From JBGSLA01 sp965602785 (GTDB lineage: Bacteria; Desulfobacterota; Desulfobaccia; Desulfobaccales; 0-14-0-80-60-11), in contig CBFDAH010000090.1 of the NCBI GenBank assembly GCA_965602785.1, forward strand, positions 1 to 11,609: a DNA stretch of 11,609 nucleotides, in the 5' to 3' direction. The stretch's first letter is position 1. Every line of letters starts with the position of its first letter. Shown here in pieces: positions 1 to 6,865 of this stretch. Made by a program: the position numbers and the translations under genes. The notes beneath the pieces were generated by a model. It searched no databases. It saw only the letters and a list, made by a program, of their open reading frames with translations, and was not told the origin of the DNA.

Positions 1-1429
1 CGTCCAGGGACTTGCCCTTGACTTCGTCGGGGATAACCTCATGTCCGTACTTCCACTTCAGGAAGCGCTTGCCGGTGGTGGGATAAAGGGCATAGACCAG
101 GACGTCGCCGTCATCCTTGGCCAGGCCTTTGGTGGCCTCCACCGCCTCGTCCCACTCTGGCTCCAGGATTTCCCCGGGCCGTTTGGTGGTGGGTTTCTCA
201 CCCCGCTCGTAGCCTTTGAGAATGATCTTCTGGGTCTTCTTGTCCATGGGCGCCGGGGTCTTGCCGTAGAGGCCGTAGGCCAGACCTTTCACCTCGGCGG
301 GGACCATCTGATAACGCCCAAACAAAACATTCATCACCGCCTGGATGCCCACGATCTGGCTGGTGGGAGTGACCAGCGGCGGGTAGCCCAGCTCTTTGCG
401 GGTCTGGGGGAGATCCGCCATCACCTCCAGGATGCGGTCCAGGGCGTTGGCCTCCTTGAGCTGGTTCACCAAATTGGAGTACATGCCTCCGGGAATCTGG
501 TGCAGGAGCACTCCGGTGTCGATCTGGGCCATTTTGGAGGTGTCCAGGAGGTCCCGGTATTTCAGGGCCACCTTTTCCAGGTCCTGGCCGATCTCAATGA
601 GCTTGCCCAGGTCCATGTCGCTTTCCCGGTCGGTCTGCTCCACCGCCACCAGGATGGGCTCGATGGCCGGCTGGGCGGTGCGTAGGGCAAAGGGACTCAA
701 GCAGGTGTCCAGGATATCCACCCCCGCCTCAATGGCCTTGAGGTAGCTCATGGAGCCCTGGCCGCTGGTGTAGTGGGTGTGGAACTCCACCGGGATCTTG
801 ATGGTCTCTTTAAGGGCCTTGATGATGTCGTAAGCGTCGTTGGGGGAGACCATGCCCGCCATATCCTTCAGCACAAAGGAGTCAGCCCCCATATCCACGG
901 ACCGTTTGGCGAAGTCCACGTAATAGTCCAGATTGAAGATGGGGCCGCCCATGCGCCGCTGGGTGAGGGAGTAGCATACCGCGGCCTGGAAGTGGGCCAT
1001 GAGGCCCGCCTTCTTGGCGTCCATGAGCGCCTTCACCGAAACTTCCCAGTTGCGCTGGTCGTTCAGGGCGTCGAAAACCCGGAAGATGTCCACCCCGGCT
1101 TCCGCGGTGTAGCGCACGAAGCGGTACGTGAGGTCGTCAGCGTAGTTGCGGTAGCCTACCAGGTTCTGACCGCGCAAGAGCATCATGGTGGGGGTCTTCT
1201 TCAAGATCCCCTTGATGGTGCGGATACGGTCCCAGGGATCGTCCCCCAGGAAACGGTGGGTGGTGTCGAAGGTGGCGCCCCCCCAGACCTCCAGGGCCCA
1301 GTAGCCCATTTGGTCCATGCGCTCCATGAAGGGGAAGATGTCTTCGTTGCGGAACCGGGTGGCCAAGAGACTCTGGTGGCCATCCCGAAAGGTGGTGTCG
1401 GTGAATTTAACGGGGTTTTTTCCGGCCAT
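1..1429 (-). CDS. Carboxyltransferase subunit, transcarboxylase 5S / pyruvate carboxylase subunit B-like (3' end off window)
   Basis: I read 476 codons from an ATG at 1427-1429; the C-terminus lies beyond base 1. The protein is the TIM-barrel carboxyltransferase that moves CO2 between biotin and pyruvate/oxaloacetate, shared by transcarboxylase 5S, PycB and OadA. Visible motifs are TFRDGHQSL (residues 13-21), WGGATFD (49-55), LLRGQNLVGYR (84-94), DVFRVFD-type DIFRVFD (114-120), LKDMAGM with Lys188 as the expected carbamylated metal ligand, and FHTHYTSG with His217 and His219 as metal ligands, followed by KAIEAGVDILDT. The start is supported by AAGGAG at 1436-1441. It is the third gene of a minus-strand operon, 69 bases after the small gene. 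The HTHYTSG pattern resembles PycB/OadA more than the HCHSTTG of the propionibacterial 5S subunit. Whether a biotinyl domain is fused at the missing C-terminus cannot be seen. Family assignment is firm; the exact reaction is not. Confidence 0.93.
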   Translation of the reverse strand, partial: MAGKNPVKFTDTTFRDGHQSLLATRFRNEDIFPFMERMDQMGYWALEVWGGATFDTTHRFLGDDPWDRIRTIKGILKKTPTMMLLRGQNLVGYRNYADDLTYRFVRYTAEAGVDIFRVFDALNDQRNWEVSVKALMDAKKAGLMAHFQAAVCYSLTQRRMGGPIFNLDYYVDFAKRSVDMGADSFVLKDMAGMVSPNDAYDIIKALKETIKIPVEFHTHYTSGQGSMSYLKAIEAGVDILDTCLSPFALRTAQPAIEPILVAVEQTDRESDMDLGKLIEIGQDLEKVALKYRDLLDTSKMAQIDTGVLLHQIPGGMYSNLVNQLKEANALDRILEVMADLPQTRKELGYPPLVTPTSQIVGIQAVMNVLFGRYQMVPAEVKGLAYGLYGKTPAPMDKKTQKIILKGYERGEKPTTKRPGEILEPEWDEAVEATKGLAKDDGDVLVYALYPTTGKRFLKWKYGHEVIPDEVKGKSLD

Positions 1430-1456
1430 GGGTTACTCCTTTATGGTCTTGGCTTG

Positions 1457-1490
1457 GGGGAGGGGGCCAGGGGCCGGTGGGCCTCTCCCC
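1457..1490 (-). repeat. GC-rich imperfect inverted repeat before the 5S-like gene
   Basis: In the 69-base gap between the small gene and the 5S-like gene, the 12 bases at 1457-1468 are nearly complementary to 1479-1490 (GGGGAG against CTCCCC is perfect, then two inner mismatches in the mRNA sense). The hairpin would sit about 16 bases upstream of the ribosome binding site. It has no following T tract, so it is not a convincing terminator. A role in mRNA stability or in setting subunit ratios is possible but unproven. Confidence 0.3.
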
Positions 1491-1498
1491 TCAATCAC

Positions 1499-1702
1499 TT
1501 ATCTCAAACTGCGGCGTTGCATAAGTTGCCGCGTCTGCATGGCCCACTGGCGACCGCTGATGCCCCAGAGATTAGCGGGCGGCGCCGGAATCGGCAGGCC
1601 CGGGGGCTGGGCCGCGATGGCCAGCATGGCCTCCTCTTCCTCTATATAAGCTTGTATGGCCCCGCTGATGGCGGCCATAATGTGCGGTTTTGAAAAACTC
1701 AT
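1499..1702 (-). CDS. Small (67 aa) putative accessory subunit of the carboxyltransferase complex
   Basis: The start ATG at 1700-1702 has a strong AAGGAG at 1711-1716, eight bases away; a TTG eight codons upstream is in frame but less likely. The predicted 67-residue protein has an N-terminal amphipathic helix (KPHIMAAISGAIQAYIEEEE, residues 5-24), a Pro-rich linker (PPGLPIPAPP) and a basic C-terminal segment with LWGISGRQWAMQ and a terminal RR. There is no membrane helix. It sits between the 12S-like and 5S-like genes on the same strand, which argues for a subunit or assembly role. From memory, methylmalonyl-CoA decarboxylase operons encode tiny subunits (MmdE, and the C-terminus of MmdD) at comparable positions, and the layout here is similar, but I cannot verify homology. 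The gene is probably real; its function is inferred only from position and architecture. Confidence 0.75.
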   Translation of the reverse strand: MSFSKPHIMAAISGAIQAYIEEEEAMLAIAAQPPGLPIPAPPANLWGISGRQWAMQTRQLMQRRSLR

Positions 1703-1774
1703 ATCACCAACTCCTTCTCCCGCCAAGCCACCGTCTCCTCGGGAGAGCGGCGGTCACCGGTACAGTGCTAAACC

Positions 1775-1796
1775 CTGACTGCTGAAGAACAGTCAG
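1775..1796 (-). repeat. 7-bp perfect hairpin between 12S-like gene and small gene
   Basis: CTGACTG at 1775-1781 and CAGTCAG at 1790-1796 form a perfect 7-bp stem with an 8-base loop, just after the 12S-like stop codon (1802-1804). In the mRNA sense it is followed by GGGTTTAG, not a T run, so full termination is unlikely. It may be a processing or stability element within the operon. Confidence 0.35.
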
Positions 1797-1801
1797 CTCC
1801 C

Positions 1802-3355
1802 TTACATCGGAATGTTCCCGTGTTTCTTGGCAGGGAGAGTCTCCCGTTTGCTGGCCAAGATTTCCAGGGCCTCAATCAGCCGGGGGCGGGTCTCACGGGG
1901 CAGGATGATCTGATCCACAAAACCCCGGGACGCTGCTATATAAGGGTTATAAAGGAGACTCTCATAGTTCTCGATGATCTCCTGGCGCTTGGCCTCGGGG
2001 TCGTCAGCGGCCTTGATGTCCCGGCGAAAGATGACGTTGGCCGCGCCTTCGGCGCCCATGACGGCGATCTCGGCGGTGGGCCAGGCGATGACCATGTCCG
2101 CGCCCAGGTCCCGGGAGCACATGGCCAGGTAGCTCCCGCCGTAGTCCTTCCGGGTGATGAGGGTCAGCTTGGGCACGGTGGCCTCAGAGTAGCACCACAA
2201 AAGCTTGGCGCCGTGCCGGATGATGCCCTGGTGCTCCTGGTCGCTTCCGGGGAGGTATCCCGGCACGTCCGCGATGGTCAGGAGGGGAATGTTGAAGGCG
2301 TCGCAAAAGCGGATGAAACGGGTGGCCTTGTCCGCCGCGTCCACGTCCAGACAGCCGGCCAGGACCTCGGGTTGGTTGGCGATGATGCCTACCGGGCGGC
2401 CGTTGAGCCGGGCGAAGGCCACGATCATGTTCTGAGCGTAGTAGTGGTGCGGCTCGAAGTAATCTCCGTCGTCCACGATGGCCCGGATGACGTCGAACAT
2501 GTCGTAGGAGGCCCGGGGATTGTCCGGGACCAGGGTGTCCAGGGCAGCCTCCTCCCGCGTGGCGGGATCCGCGCAGGAGCTTAGGGGCGGGTCTTCCATG
2601 TTGTTGTTGGGGACGAAGGACAGGAACCGCTTGATCTGGTTGAGGCAGTCTTCGTCGTCCTCGCAGGCGAAATGGGCCACCCCGCTCTTCTTGTTGTGGG
2701 CCATAGCGCCGCCCAGGTCTTCAAAGGTGATCTCCTCGCCCGTGACGCTCTTGATGACGTCCGGCCCGGTGATGAACATGTAGGAGGTATTCTTTACCAT
2801 GAAGACGAAGTCGGTCATGGCCGGGGAGTATACCGCGCCCCCGGCGGTGGGGCCCATGATGGCGGAAATCTGGGGAATAACCCCGGAGGCGATGGCATTG
2901 CGGTAGAAAATCTGGCCGTAGGCGCTCAAAGAATCCACGCCCTCCTGGATGCGGGCCCCGCCGGAGTCGTTGAGACCTACGAAGGGCACCCCGGCCTTCA
3001 AGGCCAAATCCATGACCTTGCAGATCTTCCGGGAATGCATTTCCCCCAGGGACCCGGCCCGGGCGGTGAAGTCCTGGGCAAAGGCGAAAACCGGCCGGCC
3101 ATTGACCCGGCCGAAGCCGGTGATGACCCCGTCAGCGGGGATGTCAATTTTCTCCATGCCGAAGTTGACGCAGCGGTGTTTGACAAAAATATCCGTTTCC
3201 CGGAAAGTGCCTGGGTCAAAAAAGAGATCAAGGCGCTCCCGGGCGGTGAGCTTGCCGCTTTTGTGCTGCTTCTCCACGGCCTTGGGTCCACCCATGGCCT
3301 TGATCTGGGTTTCCCGTTCCTGCAAATCCTGGAGCTTGTCGGGCACGGTCTTCAT
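1802..3355 (-). CDS. Acyl-CoA carboxyltransferase, methylmalonyl-CoA carboxyltransferase 12S subunit-like
   Basis: The 517-residue protein has the two crotonase-fold halves of biotin-dependent acyl-CoA carboxyltransferases (PccB, MmdA, transcarboxylase 12S), which transfer CO2 between (methyl)malonyl- or propionyl-CoA and biotin. The N-half carries SGGARIQEG (131-139) and GPTAGGAVYS (168-177); the C-half carries GYLPG (366-370), EHQGIIRHGAKLL (374-386) and DYGGSYLAM (404-412). These glycine pairs form the oxyanion holes. The C-terminal run, including AEIAVMGAEGAANVIF and the ending AKKHGN-x-P, closely resembles the propionibacterial 12S subunit as I remember it. Full length matches the family. 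I chose ATG 3353-3355 because AAGGAG lies at 3362-3367; a frame extension to 3406 lacks such support and has no family counterpart. It is the first gene of the operon, preceded by a good promoter at 3488-3516. Transcarboxylase, propionyl-CoA carboxylase beta and decarboxylase alpha roles cannot be separated from this protein alone. Confidence 0.94.
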   Translation of the reverse strand: MKTVPDKLQDLQERETQIKAMGGPKAVEKQHKSGKLTARERLDLFFDPGTFRETDIFVKHRCVNFGMEKIDIPADGVITGFGRVNGRPVFAFAQDFTARAGSLGEMHSRKICKVMDLALKAGVPFVGLNDSGGARIQEGVDSLSAYGQIFYRNAIASGVIPQISAIMGPTAGGAVYSPAMTDFVFMVKNTSYMFITGPDVIKSVTGEEITFEDLGGAMAHNKKSGVAHFACEDDEDCLNQIKRFLSFVPNNNMEDPPLSSCADPATREEAALDTLVPDNPRASYDMFDVIRAIVDDGDYFEPHHYYAQNMIVAFARLNGRPVGIIANQPEVLAGCLDVDAADKATRFIRFCDAFNIPLLTIADVPGYLPGSDQEHQGIIRHGAKLLWCYSEATVPKLTLITRKDYGGSYLAMCSRDLGADMVIAWPTAEIAVMGAEGAANVIFRRDIKAADDPEAKRQEIIENYESLLYNPYIAASRGFVDQIILPRETRPRLIEALEILASKRETLPAKKHGNIPM

Positions 3356-3379
3356 GGACAACTCCTTTCCACTGCGCTC

Positions 3380-3402
3380 CTGTCTAGGAACCTCGGAGAC
3401 AG
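3380..3402 (-). repeat. Small leader hairpin upstream of the 12S-like gene
   Basis: CTGTCT (3380-3385) and AGACAG (3397-3402) are perfectly complementary across an 11-base loop that itself contains AGG-AA-CCT. It lies in the predicted 5' leader, about 13 bases upstream of the Shine-Dalgarno sequence. A translational effect is possible, but a 6-bp stem can occur by chance. Confidence 0.25.
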
Positions 3403-3487
3403 ACAAACGCGGAATGTCAAGGGACTTAATTTGCGGATAATTTTGGGCGTTGCTGTGGGCGCCGCTGGAATTACACTAGAATAAAAA

Positions 3488-3516
3488 AGAATATTTTCTT
3501 TTCGAGATAAAGTCAA
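3488..3516 (-). promoter_or_regulatory. Sigma70-type promoter of the carboxyltransferase operon, with overlapping inverted repeat
   Basis: Read on the minus strand, TTGACT (3511-3516) and TATTCT (3488-3493) are separated by exactly 17 bases, a good housekeeping promoter. Transcription would start near 3480, leaving a leader of about 125 bases before the 12S-like ATG. A perfect 7-bp inverted repeat, AAAAGAA (3485-3491) and TTCTTTT (3496-3502), covers the -10 box and could be an operator. No known regulator motif is recognised. Confidence 0.6.
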
Positions 3517-3565
3517 TCCTCATTTTAAAGAAACAATTCTCTTTATATCATGGGGCGGTGGTTCC

Positions 3566-3571
3566 TATAAT
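3566..3571 (+). promoter_or_regulatory. Possible -10 box for the thioesterase gene
   Basis: A perfect TATAAT lies 69 bases upstream of the thioesterase ATG, within the divergent intergenic region 3356-3640. No good -35 hexamer is found at 16-18 bases upstream (the best is TTATAT at 3543-3548), so the promoter call is tentative. Confidence 0.35.
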
Positions 3572-3640
3572 AGGGAGGAACCCAGGAGAGAGGAGAACGA
3601 GGCAAAGTTTTGGGGATACGTCCTCGGAAGGGATATCGAT

Positions 3641-4093
3641 ATGAGAGCATCATCAGAGAACGGCTGGAAAGCCGAGGGGGTCCACTGCACCACCGTGCGG
3701 GTGCGGTTTGGGGATACGGACCCATATGGCATCGTCTATTTTGTCAGCTACTTTCGCTACTGCCACCGGGCCATCGAGGAGTTTTTGCGGGCCGTGGGCC
3801 TCAAGCCCGAGGAGACCTTCAAGAACACTGAAGAGGGCTTTGGCCTGCCCATCGTGGAGGCCTGGGCGCGCTTCCGCCGGGCCAGCCGCTATGGCGACGT
3901 GCTCCGCATGGAGACCCGCATCAAGGAAATTCGCTCCAAGGCGGTGATCTTTCGGTTTGATTTTTTTCCCGAGACCGGGGATGAACTCCTGGCGGAAGGC
4001 ACGGCCAACCTGGTGGCCATTGACCGCACCTGGCGTCCCCGGGAGTTGCCGGAGCGGGTCAGGAATGCTGTGGGAGGAGGGCCAGGGACCTGA
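3641..4093 (+). CDS. Acyl-CoA thioesterase, 4-hydroxybenzoyl-CoA thioesterase-like hotdog fold
   Basis: The 150-residue protein is a single hotdog domain that would hydrolyse an acyl- or aryl-CoA thioester in the cytoplasm. The signature FGDTDPYGIVYF (residues 23-34) holds Asp27, which aligns with the catalytic Asp17 of Pseudomonas 4-hydroxybenzoyl-CoA thioesterase. Further matches from memory to that enzyme are GLPIVEA, RYGDVL and IKEIRSKAV in the expected order. Length fits the 4HBT/YbgC family (about 130-150 aa). The ATG at 3641 has AAGGGA at 3628-3633, seven bases away. It is transcribed divergently from the carboxyltransferase operon and probably forms a one-gene unit, since a hairpin follows directly. 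The substrate is not determinable: short-chain acyl-CoA (YbgC-like) and aromatic CoA esters are both possible. Confidence 0.88.
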   Translation: MRASSENGWKAEGVHCTTVRVRFGDTDPYGIVYFVSYFRYCHRAIEEFLRAVGLKPEETFKNTEEGFGLPIVEAWARFRRASRYGDVLRMETRIKEIRSKAVIFRFDFFPETGDELLAEGTANLVAIDRTWRPRELPERVRNAVGGGPGT

Positions 4094-4106
4094 GGTCCCT
4101 GTCTTT
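4083..4106 (+). terminator. Intrinsic terminator-like hairpin whose loop is the thioesterase stop codon
   Basis: CAGGGACC (4083-4090) and GGTCCCTG (4094-4101) form a perfect 8-bp stem with the 3-base loop TGA, followed by TCTTT (4102-4106). The loop is exactly the in-frame stop codon (4091-4093) of the thioesterase gene. The T tract is short, so efficiency may be moderate. The reverse orientation has no T tract. Confidence 0.6.
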
Positions 4107-4131
4107 CCCCGGCAAAGTACCTCCTGAGGGA

Positions 4132-4145
4132 TTGGGGGAGGGGGC
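4132..4145 (+). repeat. G-rich 14-base sequence shared with 1454-1467
   Basis: TTGGGGGAGGGGGC occurs here, in the gap between the thioesterase and first UspA genes, and again at 1454-1467, in the gap before the 5S-like gene. Both copies run on into similar CAGG-rich sequence ending in GGCC. This may be a dispersed intergenic element, or low-complexity similarity. Confidence 0.3.
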
Positions 4146-4208
4146 AGGAGGCCGCAACCCTGGTAGCACGAGCTTCCAGGCCTTGGGAAAACCCTTCCCC
4201 AAAAACTC

Positions 4209-5084
4209 TTAGCCCTCCTTGCCCTTCACCACCAGCACCGGACACGGCGCCTGGCCGATGACCCGTTCGGCCACGCTTCCCAGGAAGAGCCGTTTCAGGC
4301 CGGTGCGGCCGTGGCTGCCCATAATAATGAGGTCGGTCCGCTTCGCCAAAGCCACCTGGATGACGGCCTCATCAGGGTTGCCTCCCGGAGTGAGAGTGGC
4401 GAGGGCCACGTTCCTCTGCTTGGCTTCGGCCGCCAGTTGCTTGACGAGGTCCTTGGCCCGCTTCGGGTCCAGATCGCCGTGGGCTGCAGTGACCGCGGTG
4501 AGGTGGCCGCCGGTCTTCTGGGCGATGTTGAGGGCCTCCTGACAGGCGGCCTGACTGGCGGCAGAACCGTCGCTGGCCAACAGAAGCCTATCGAAAGTCA
4601 GGACCGTGTCCCGGGGAGCCACCATCACCTTAATGGGGGTGTGGCCGATAACCCGGGCGGTGACGCTGCCCACCAGGAGCCGTTCCAGACCGCTTTTTCC
4701 CCGGCGTCCCATGATGATGAGGTCGGGCTGAAGTTCTTCACCTGCCGCCACAATCTCGGAATGGGCCGGACCCCCTACCCGCAAGAGGCCCTCCAGTTCC
4801 ACGCCTTGCTGGGCGGCCTCGCTCTGCCAGTCGGCCAGGTGCTCCTTAGCTACCTGTTCCCGCCAGGCCAGAAGGTCCTGGGCCACCGGGGGCGGCAGGC
4901 CCAGGGCGTCGGGTTGGGGATATTCCACATAGGGAAAAAACTCCAGGACATGCAGGAGCAAGACCCGACCGCCGCAAGCCTGGGCCAGGTCCAGGGCGAC
5001 GCGGCCGGCCCCCTGGCTGGCCGGGGAGTCGTCCGTGCAGGCCAGCACCTTTTCCAAAGGGAAGGGGCAGGGAAGGGTGGACAT
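4209..5084 (-). CDS. Tandem-domain universal stress protein (UspA family)
   Basis: The 291-residue protein consists of two UspA domains (about residues 10-158 and 163-288), a tandem form common in bacteria that bind ATP and act in stress or energy-limitation responses in the cytoplasm. Each domain keeps the ATP-binding pattern G-2x-G-9x-G-S: GRRGKSGLERLLVGS (126-140) and GSHGRTGLKRLFLGS (256-270). Domain starts are marked by KVLACTDDS (12-20) and RLLLASDGS (166-174). I chose ATG 5082-5084, with AGGAG at 5096-5100; the frame stays open 32 codons further upstream, but that extension has no family counterpart. It lies on the same strand as the DUF1254 gene (153 bases upstream) and the second UspA gene, to which it is clearly paralogous. 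The specific role is unknown. Confidence 0.92.
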   Translation of the reverse strand: MSTLPCPFPLEKVLACTDDSPASQGAGRVALDLAQACGGRVLLLHVLEFFPYVEYPQPDALGLPPPVAQDLLAWREQVAKEHLADWQSEAAQQGVELEGLLRVGGPAHSEIVAAGEELQPDLIIMGRRGKSGLERLLVGSVTARVIGHTPIKVMVAPRDTVLTFDRLLLASDGSAASQAACQEALNIAQKTGGHLTAVTAAHGDLDPKRAKDLVKQLAAEAKQRNVALATLTPGGNPDEAVIQVALAKRTDLIIMGSHGRTGLKRLFLGSVAERVIGQAPCPVLVVKGKEG

Positions 5085-5236
5085 AATCTGGAATTCTCCT
5101 GTCTTAAGGAAGTCTTGACTTGGGGTATTTACTACATAGTCGCGCTTCCTAGCCGTTTCTGCAACGAAAAGCAAGAGCATTTAAAAGGCGTTGGCAATTC
5201 ACTCCCATGATAGCGGCATTCATTTACCTATTGAGG

Positions 5237-6778
5237 TCATTTCACCAACTCGAATTCGCCCGGTTTCCAGGTTTTATCGAACCAGGGCTCCAGCGGTCCG
5301 TAAAGGCGCAGGAGAGCAAACCAGCCTTTACCGGGAACGGTCTGAACCCAATTCTTTTCTTTACCCTTCGGCGCTTTCGGACCGAAGTAAAGATCCACGG
5401 AACCATCTTTATTGACCATCAGATCATCCCGCTTGTTGTTCTTACTCGGGAAAGGCTGACCCGTTTGCAGTTCAGACCGCGTTTGCGGATCGTAGATCAC
5501 CACGGACCAAAAATCTTTAGCGGGCACTTTGGCTGGGATATTCAACTTGTAATTCTTGCTGCCATCGAGATAGTTACCGTCCTTATCCTGCCCGTTCAAA
5601 GCGTATTGCGAGCCCTTGCCCACCATTTTGGCCGCCATGGCTGGAGTATTAACCGTGGCAATATAGAAGAACAGGGTTCTGGCGTCAAGATTGCGCCCTC
5701 CCTGGCCACCATCTATCAGCCACCTGTAGTCGCCGCCAACAAAGCCCGTCTTCCAGTAACTATTTTTGTACAAGTATGCTTCCGGATCCCGGGTCTGGAA
5801 AGCAATGGCCCTCGCAGTCGCATTCCCGACGGCGACCGCATCGGTCAGAATCTTTTTCAGCCGCGCCTCGGGCTTGAAGGGCTTGCCTTTCTGAATGCCG
5901 ATACTGGCAATCAGCCCGCGCAATTCGGGGTCGATCATATCGACCGGCTCTTTTTGAATAACGTGATCGAGCTCCTCGAAGAACTCGAAGTTGTTGGCAT
6001 GAATGGTGTTAAACGCTTTTTTGGAGCCGCTGATGAACTCCATCTTCGGGGGATTCTTGGCCTTCGCTAAGGGATAAATCTTGAGACCATTTTTAAACAT
6101 CGCGGTGGCGGCGTCCGGCTTGCCGTCCACCAGGAAACCTCGCAGAATTAGCCAATTCACATACGTGGGCGACTTGGCAACAAAGTATCCTTCAGGTTCC
6201 TCTCCTTTATAGCCGGGCGGCACGATCAGATACTTTCCACCTTTGCCCTTGTCAGGGCCGGGACTCCCCATGTCGGTCACAAACCGGAACCAGGCATCGT
6301 TTACCGTGCCAGGCCCAGAACCAGGCGGCACTTCGACCACCGTGGGACCGTCGCGCTCCAAATCGAGAAACGCCGAGGCATAAACGGTATCGGTATTGCC
6401 GGTGAGAAACAGCGGATTGGAGTCCAGCAACTGATCAAAAATGACAACCTGATTCGGCTGCTTGGCGCCAAGCTCTGCCATTCCCAACCGCATTCCCTCA
6501 AGCGATGCCGCCGGAATCCCGTTCAGGAACACTTCAACCCCGCGGATGAAGTCCAGATGATCGAAGACTTTCTTGGTAGTTTCTTTGGTGGGCAAACCAT
6601 CGAAAAACTTCAGGGTGCCGATACGAGTATCTACCTTGTCCGGTGTCATAATCTTGGAAGGAATCTCAGTGTTATAACCTGGCGGCGGTTTAGCGCCGAC
6701 ATAACCGGCGACGCCTGTGAAGAAAACAACGACTGCTAGGACAGCCAGGATTCGGTGGTACATGGCCTTGATGATCAT
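5237..6778 (-). CDS. Exported DUF1254/DUF1214 domain protein
   Basis: The 513-residue protein begins with a signal peptide: basic n-region (K4, H8, R9), hydrophobic stretch ILAVLAVVVFFTGVAG (10-25) and probable cleavage after VGA (27-29), so it should be periplasmic. The DUF1254 region follows, with GNTDTVYASAFLDLERDGP (127-145) as its signature, then a C-terminal DUF1214 region containing FWSVVIYD, a NKDGSVDLYFGP segment and GWFALLRLYGPLEPWFDK. The biochemical function of this family is not established. I prefer ATG 6776-6778 because GAGG lies six to seven bases upstream; an in-frame ATG four codons earlier (6788-6790) lacks a ribosome binding site. Sampled lines give about 45-62% GC (mean near 51%) against about 70% in the neighbouring UspA gene, so recent acquisition is plausible. 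It lies between two paralogous UspA genes and has its own promoter. Confidence 0.9.
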   Translation of the reverse strand: MIIKAMYHRILAVLAVVVFFTGVAGYVGAKPPPGYNTEIPSKIMTPDKVDTRIGTLKFFDGLPTKETTKKVFDHLDFIRGVEVFLNGIPAASLEGMRLGMAELGAKQPNQVVIFDQLLDSNPLFLTGNTDTVYASAFLDLERDGPTVVEVPPGSGPGTVNDAWFRFVTDMGSPGPDKGKGGKYLIVPPGYKGEEPEGYFVAKSPTYVNWLILRGFLVDGKPDAATAMFKNGLKIYPLAKAKNPPKMEFISGSKKAFNTIHANNFEFFEELDHVIQKEPVDMIDPELRGLIASIGIQKGKPFKPEARLKKILTDAVAVGNATARAIAFQTRDPEAYLYKNSYWKTGFVGGDYRWLIDGGQGGRNLDARTLFFYIATVNTPAMAAKMVGKGSQYALNGQDKDGNYLDGSKNYKLNIPAKVPAKDFWSVVIYDPQTRSELQTGQPFPSKNNKRDDLMVNKDGSVDLYFGPKAPKGKEKNWVQTVPGKGWFALLRLYGPLEPWFDKTWKPGEFELVK

Positions 6779-6827
6779 AAGTAACCTCATAGAAATAGGA
6801 TTGAATTAGGTGCGAAAGCTGCTTGCC

Positions 6828-6857
6828 GTTATACTCAACCAAAGGCAGATCAGTCAA
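6828..6857 (-). promoter_or_regulatory. Sigma70-type promoter of the DUF1254 gene
   Basis: On the minus strand, TTGACT (6852-6857) and TATAAC (6828-6833) are 18 bases apart, about 50 bases upstream of the preferred start codon. Both hexamers match five of six consensus bases. This suggests the DUF1254 gene is transcribed on its own rather than only by read-through from the second UspA gene. Confidence 0.55.
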
Positions 6858-6865
6858 TAATGATT

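Noticed and set aside
41..3484. Long plus-strand open frames opposite the carboxyltransferase genes (41-685, 773-1693, 1820-2584, 2672-3484)
   Set aside because: They are antisense to well-recognised proteins, have Gly/His/Val-rich low-information sequence typical of high-GC shadow frames, and show no recognised domain or consistent ribosome binding site.
3609..3718. TTTGGGGATACG repeated at 3609-3620 and 3707-3718
   Set aside because: The second copy is within the conserved FGDTD coding sequence of the thioesterase; a single 12-base match without further similarity is best explained by chance.
4311..5210. 299-codon plus-strand open frame opposite the first UspA gene
   Set aside because: It is antisense to a clear UspA protein and shows no domain of its own.
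5207..6070. 287-codon plus-strand open frame opposite the DUF1254 gene
   Set aside because: It is fully antisense to a protein with a signal peptide and recognised domains; the translated sequence has no family features.
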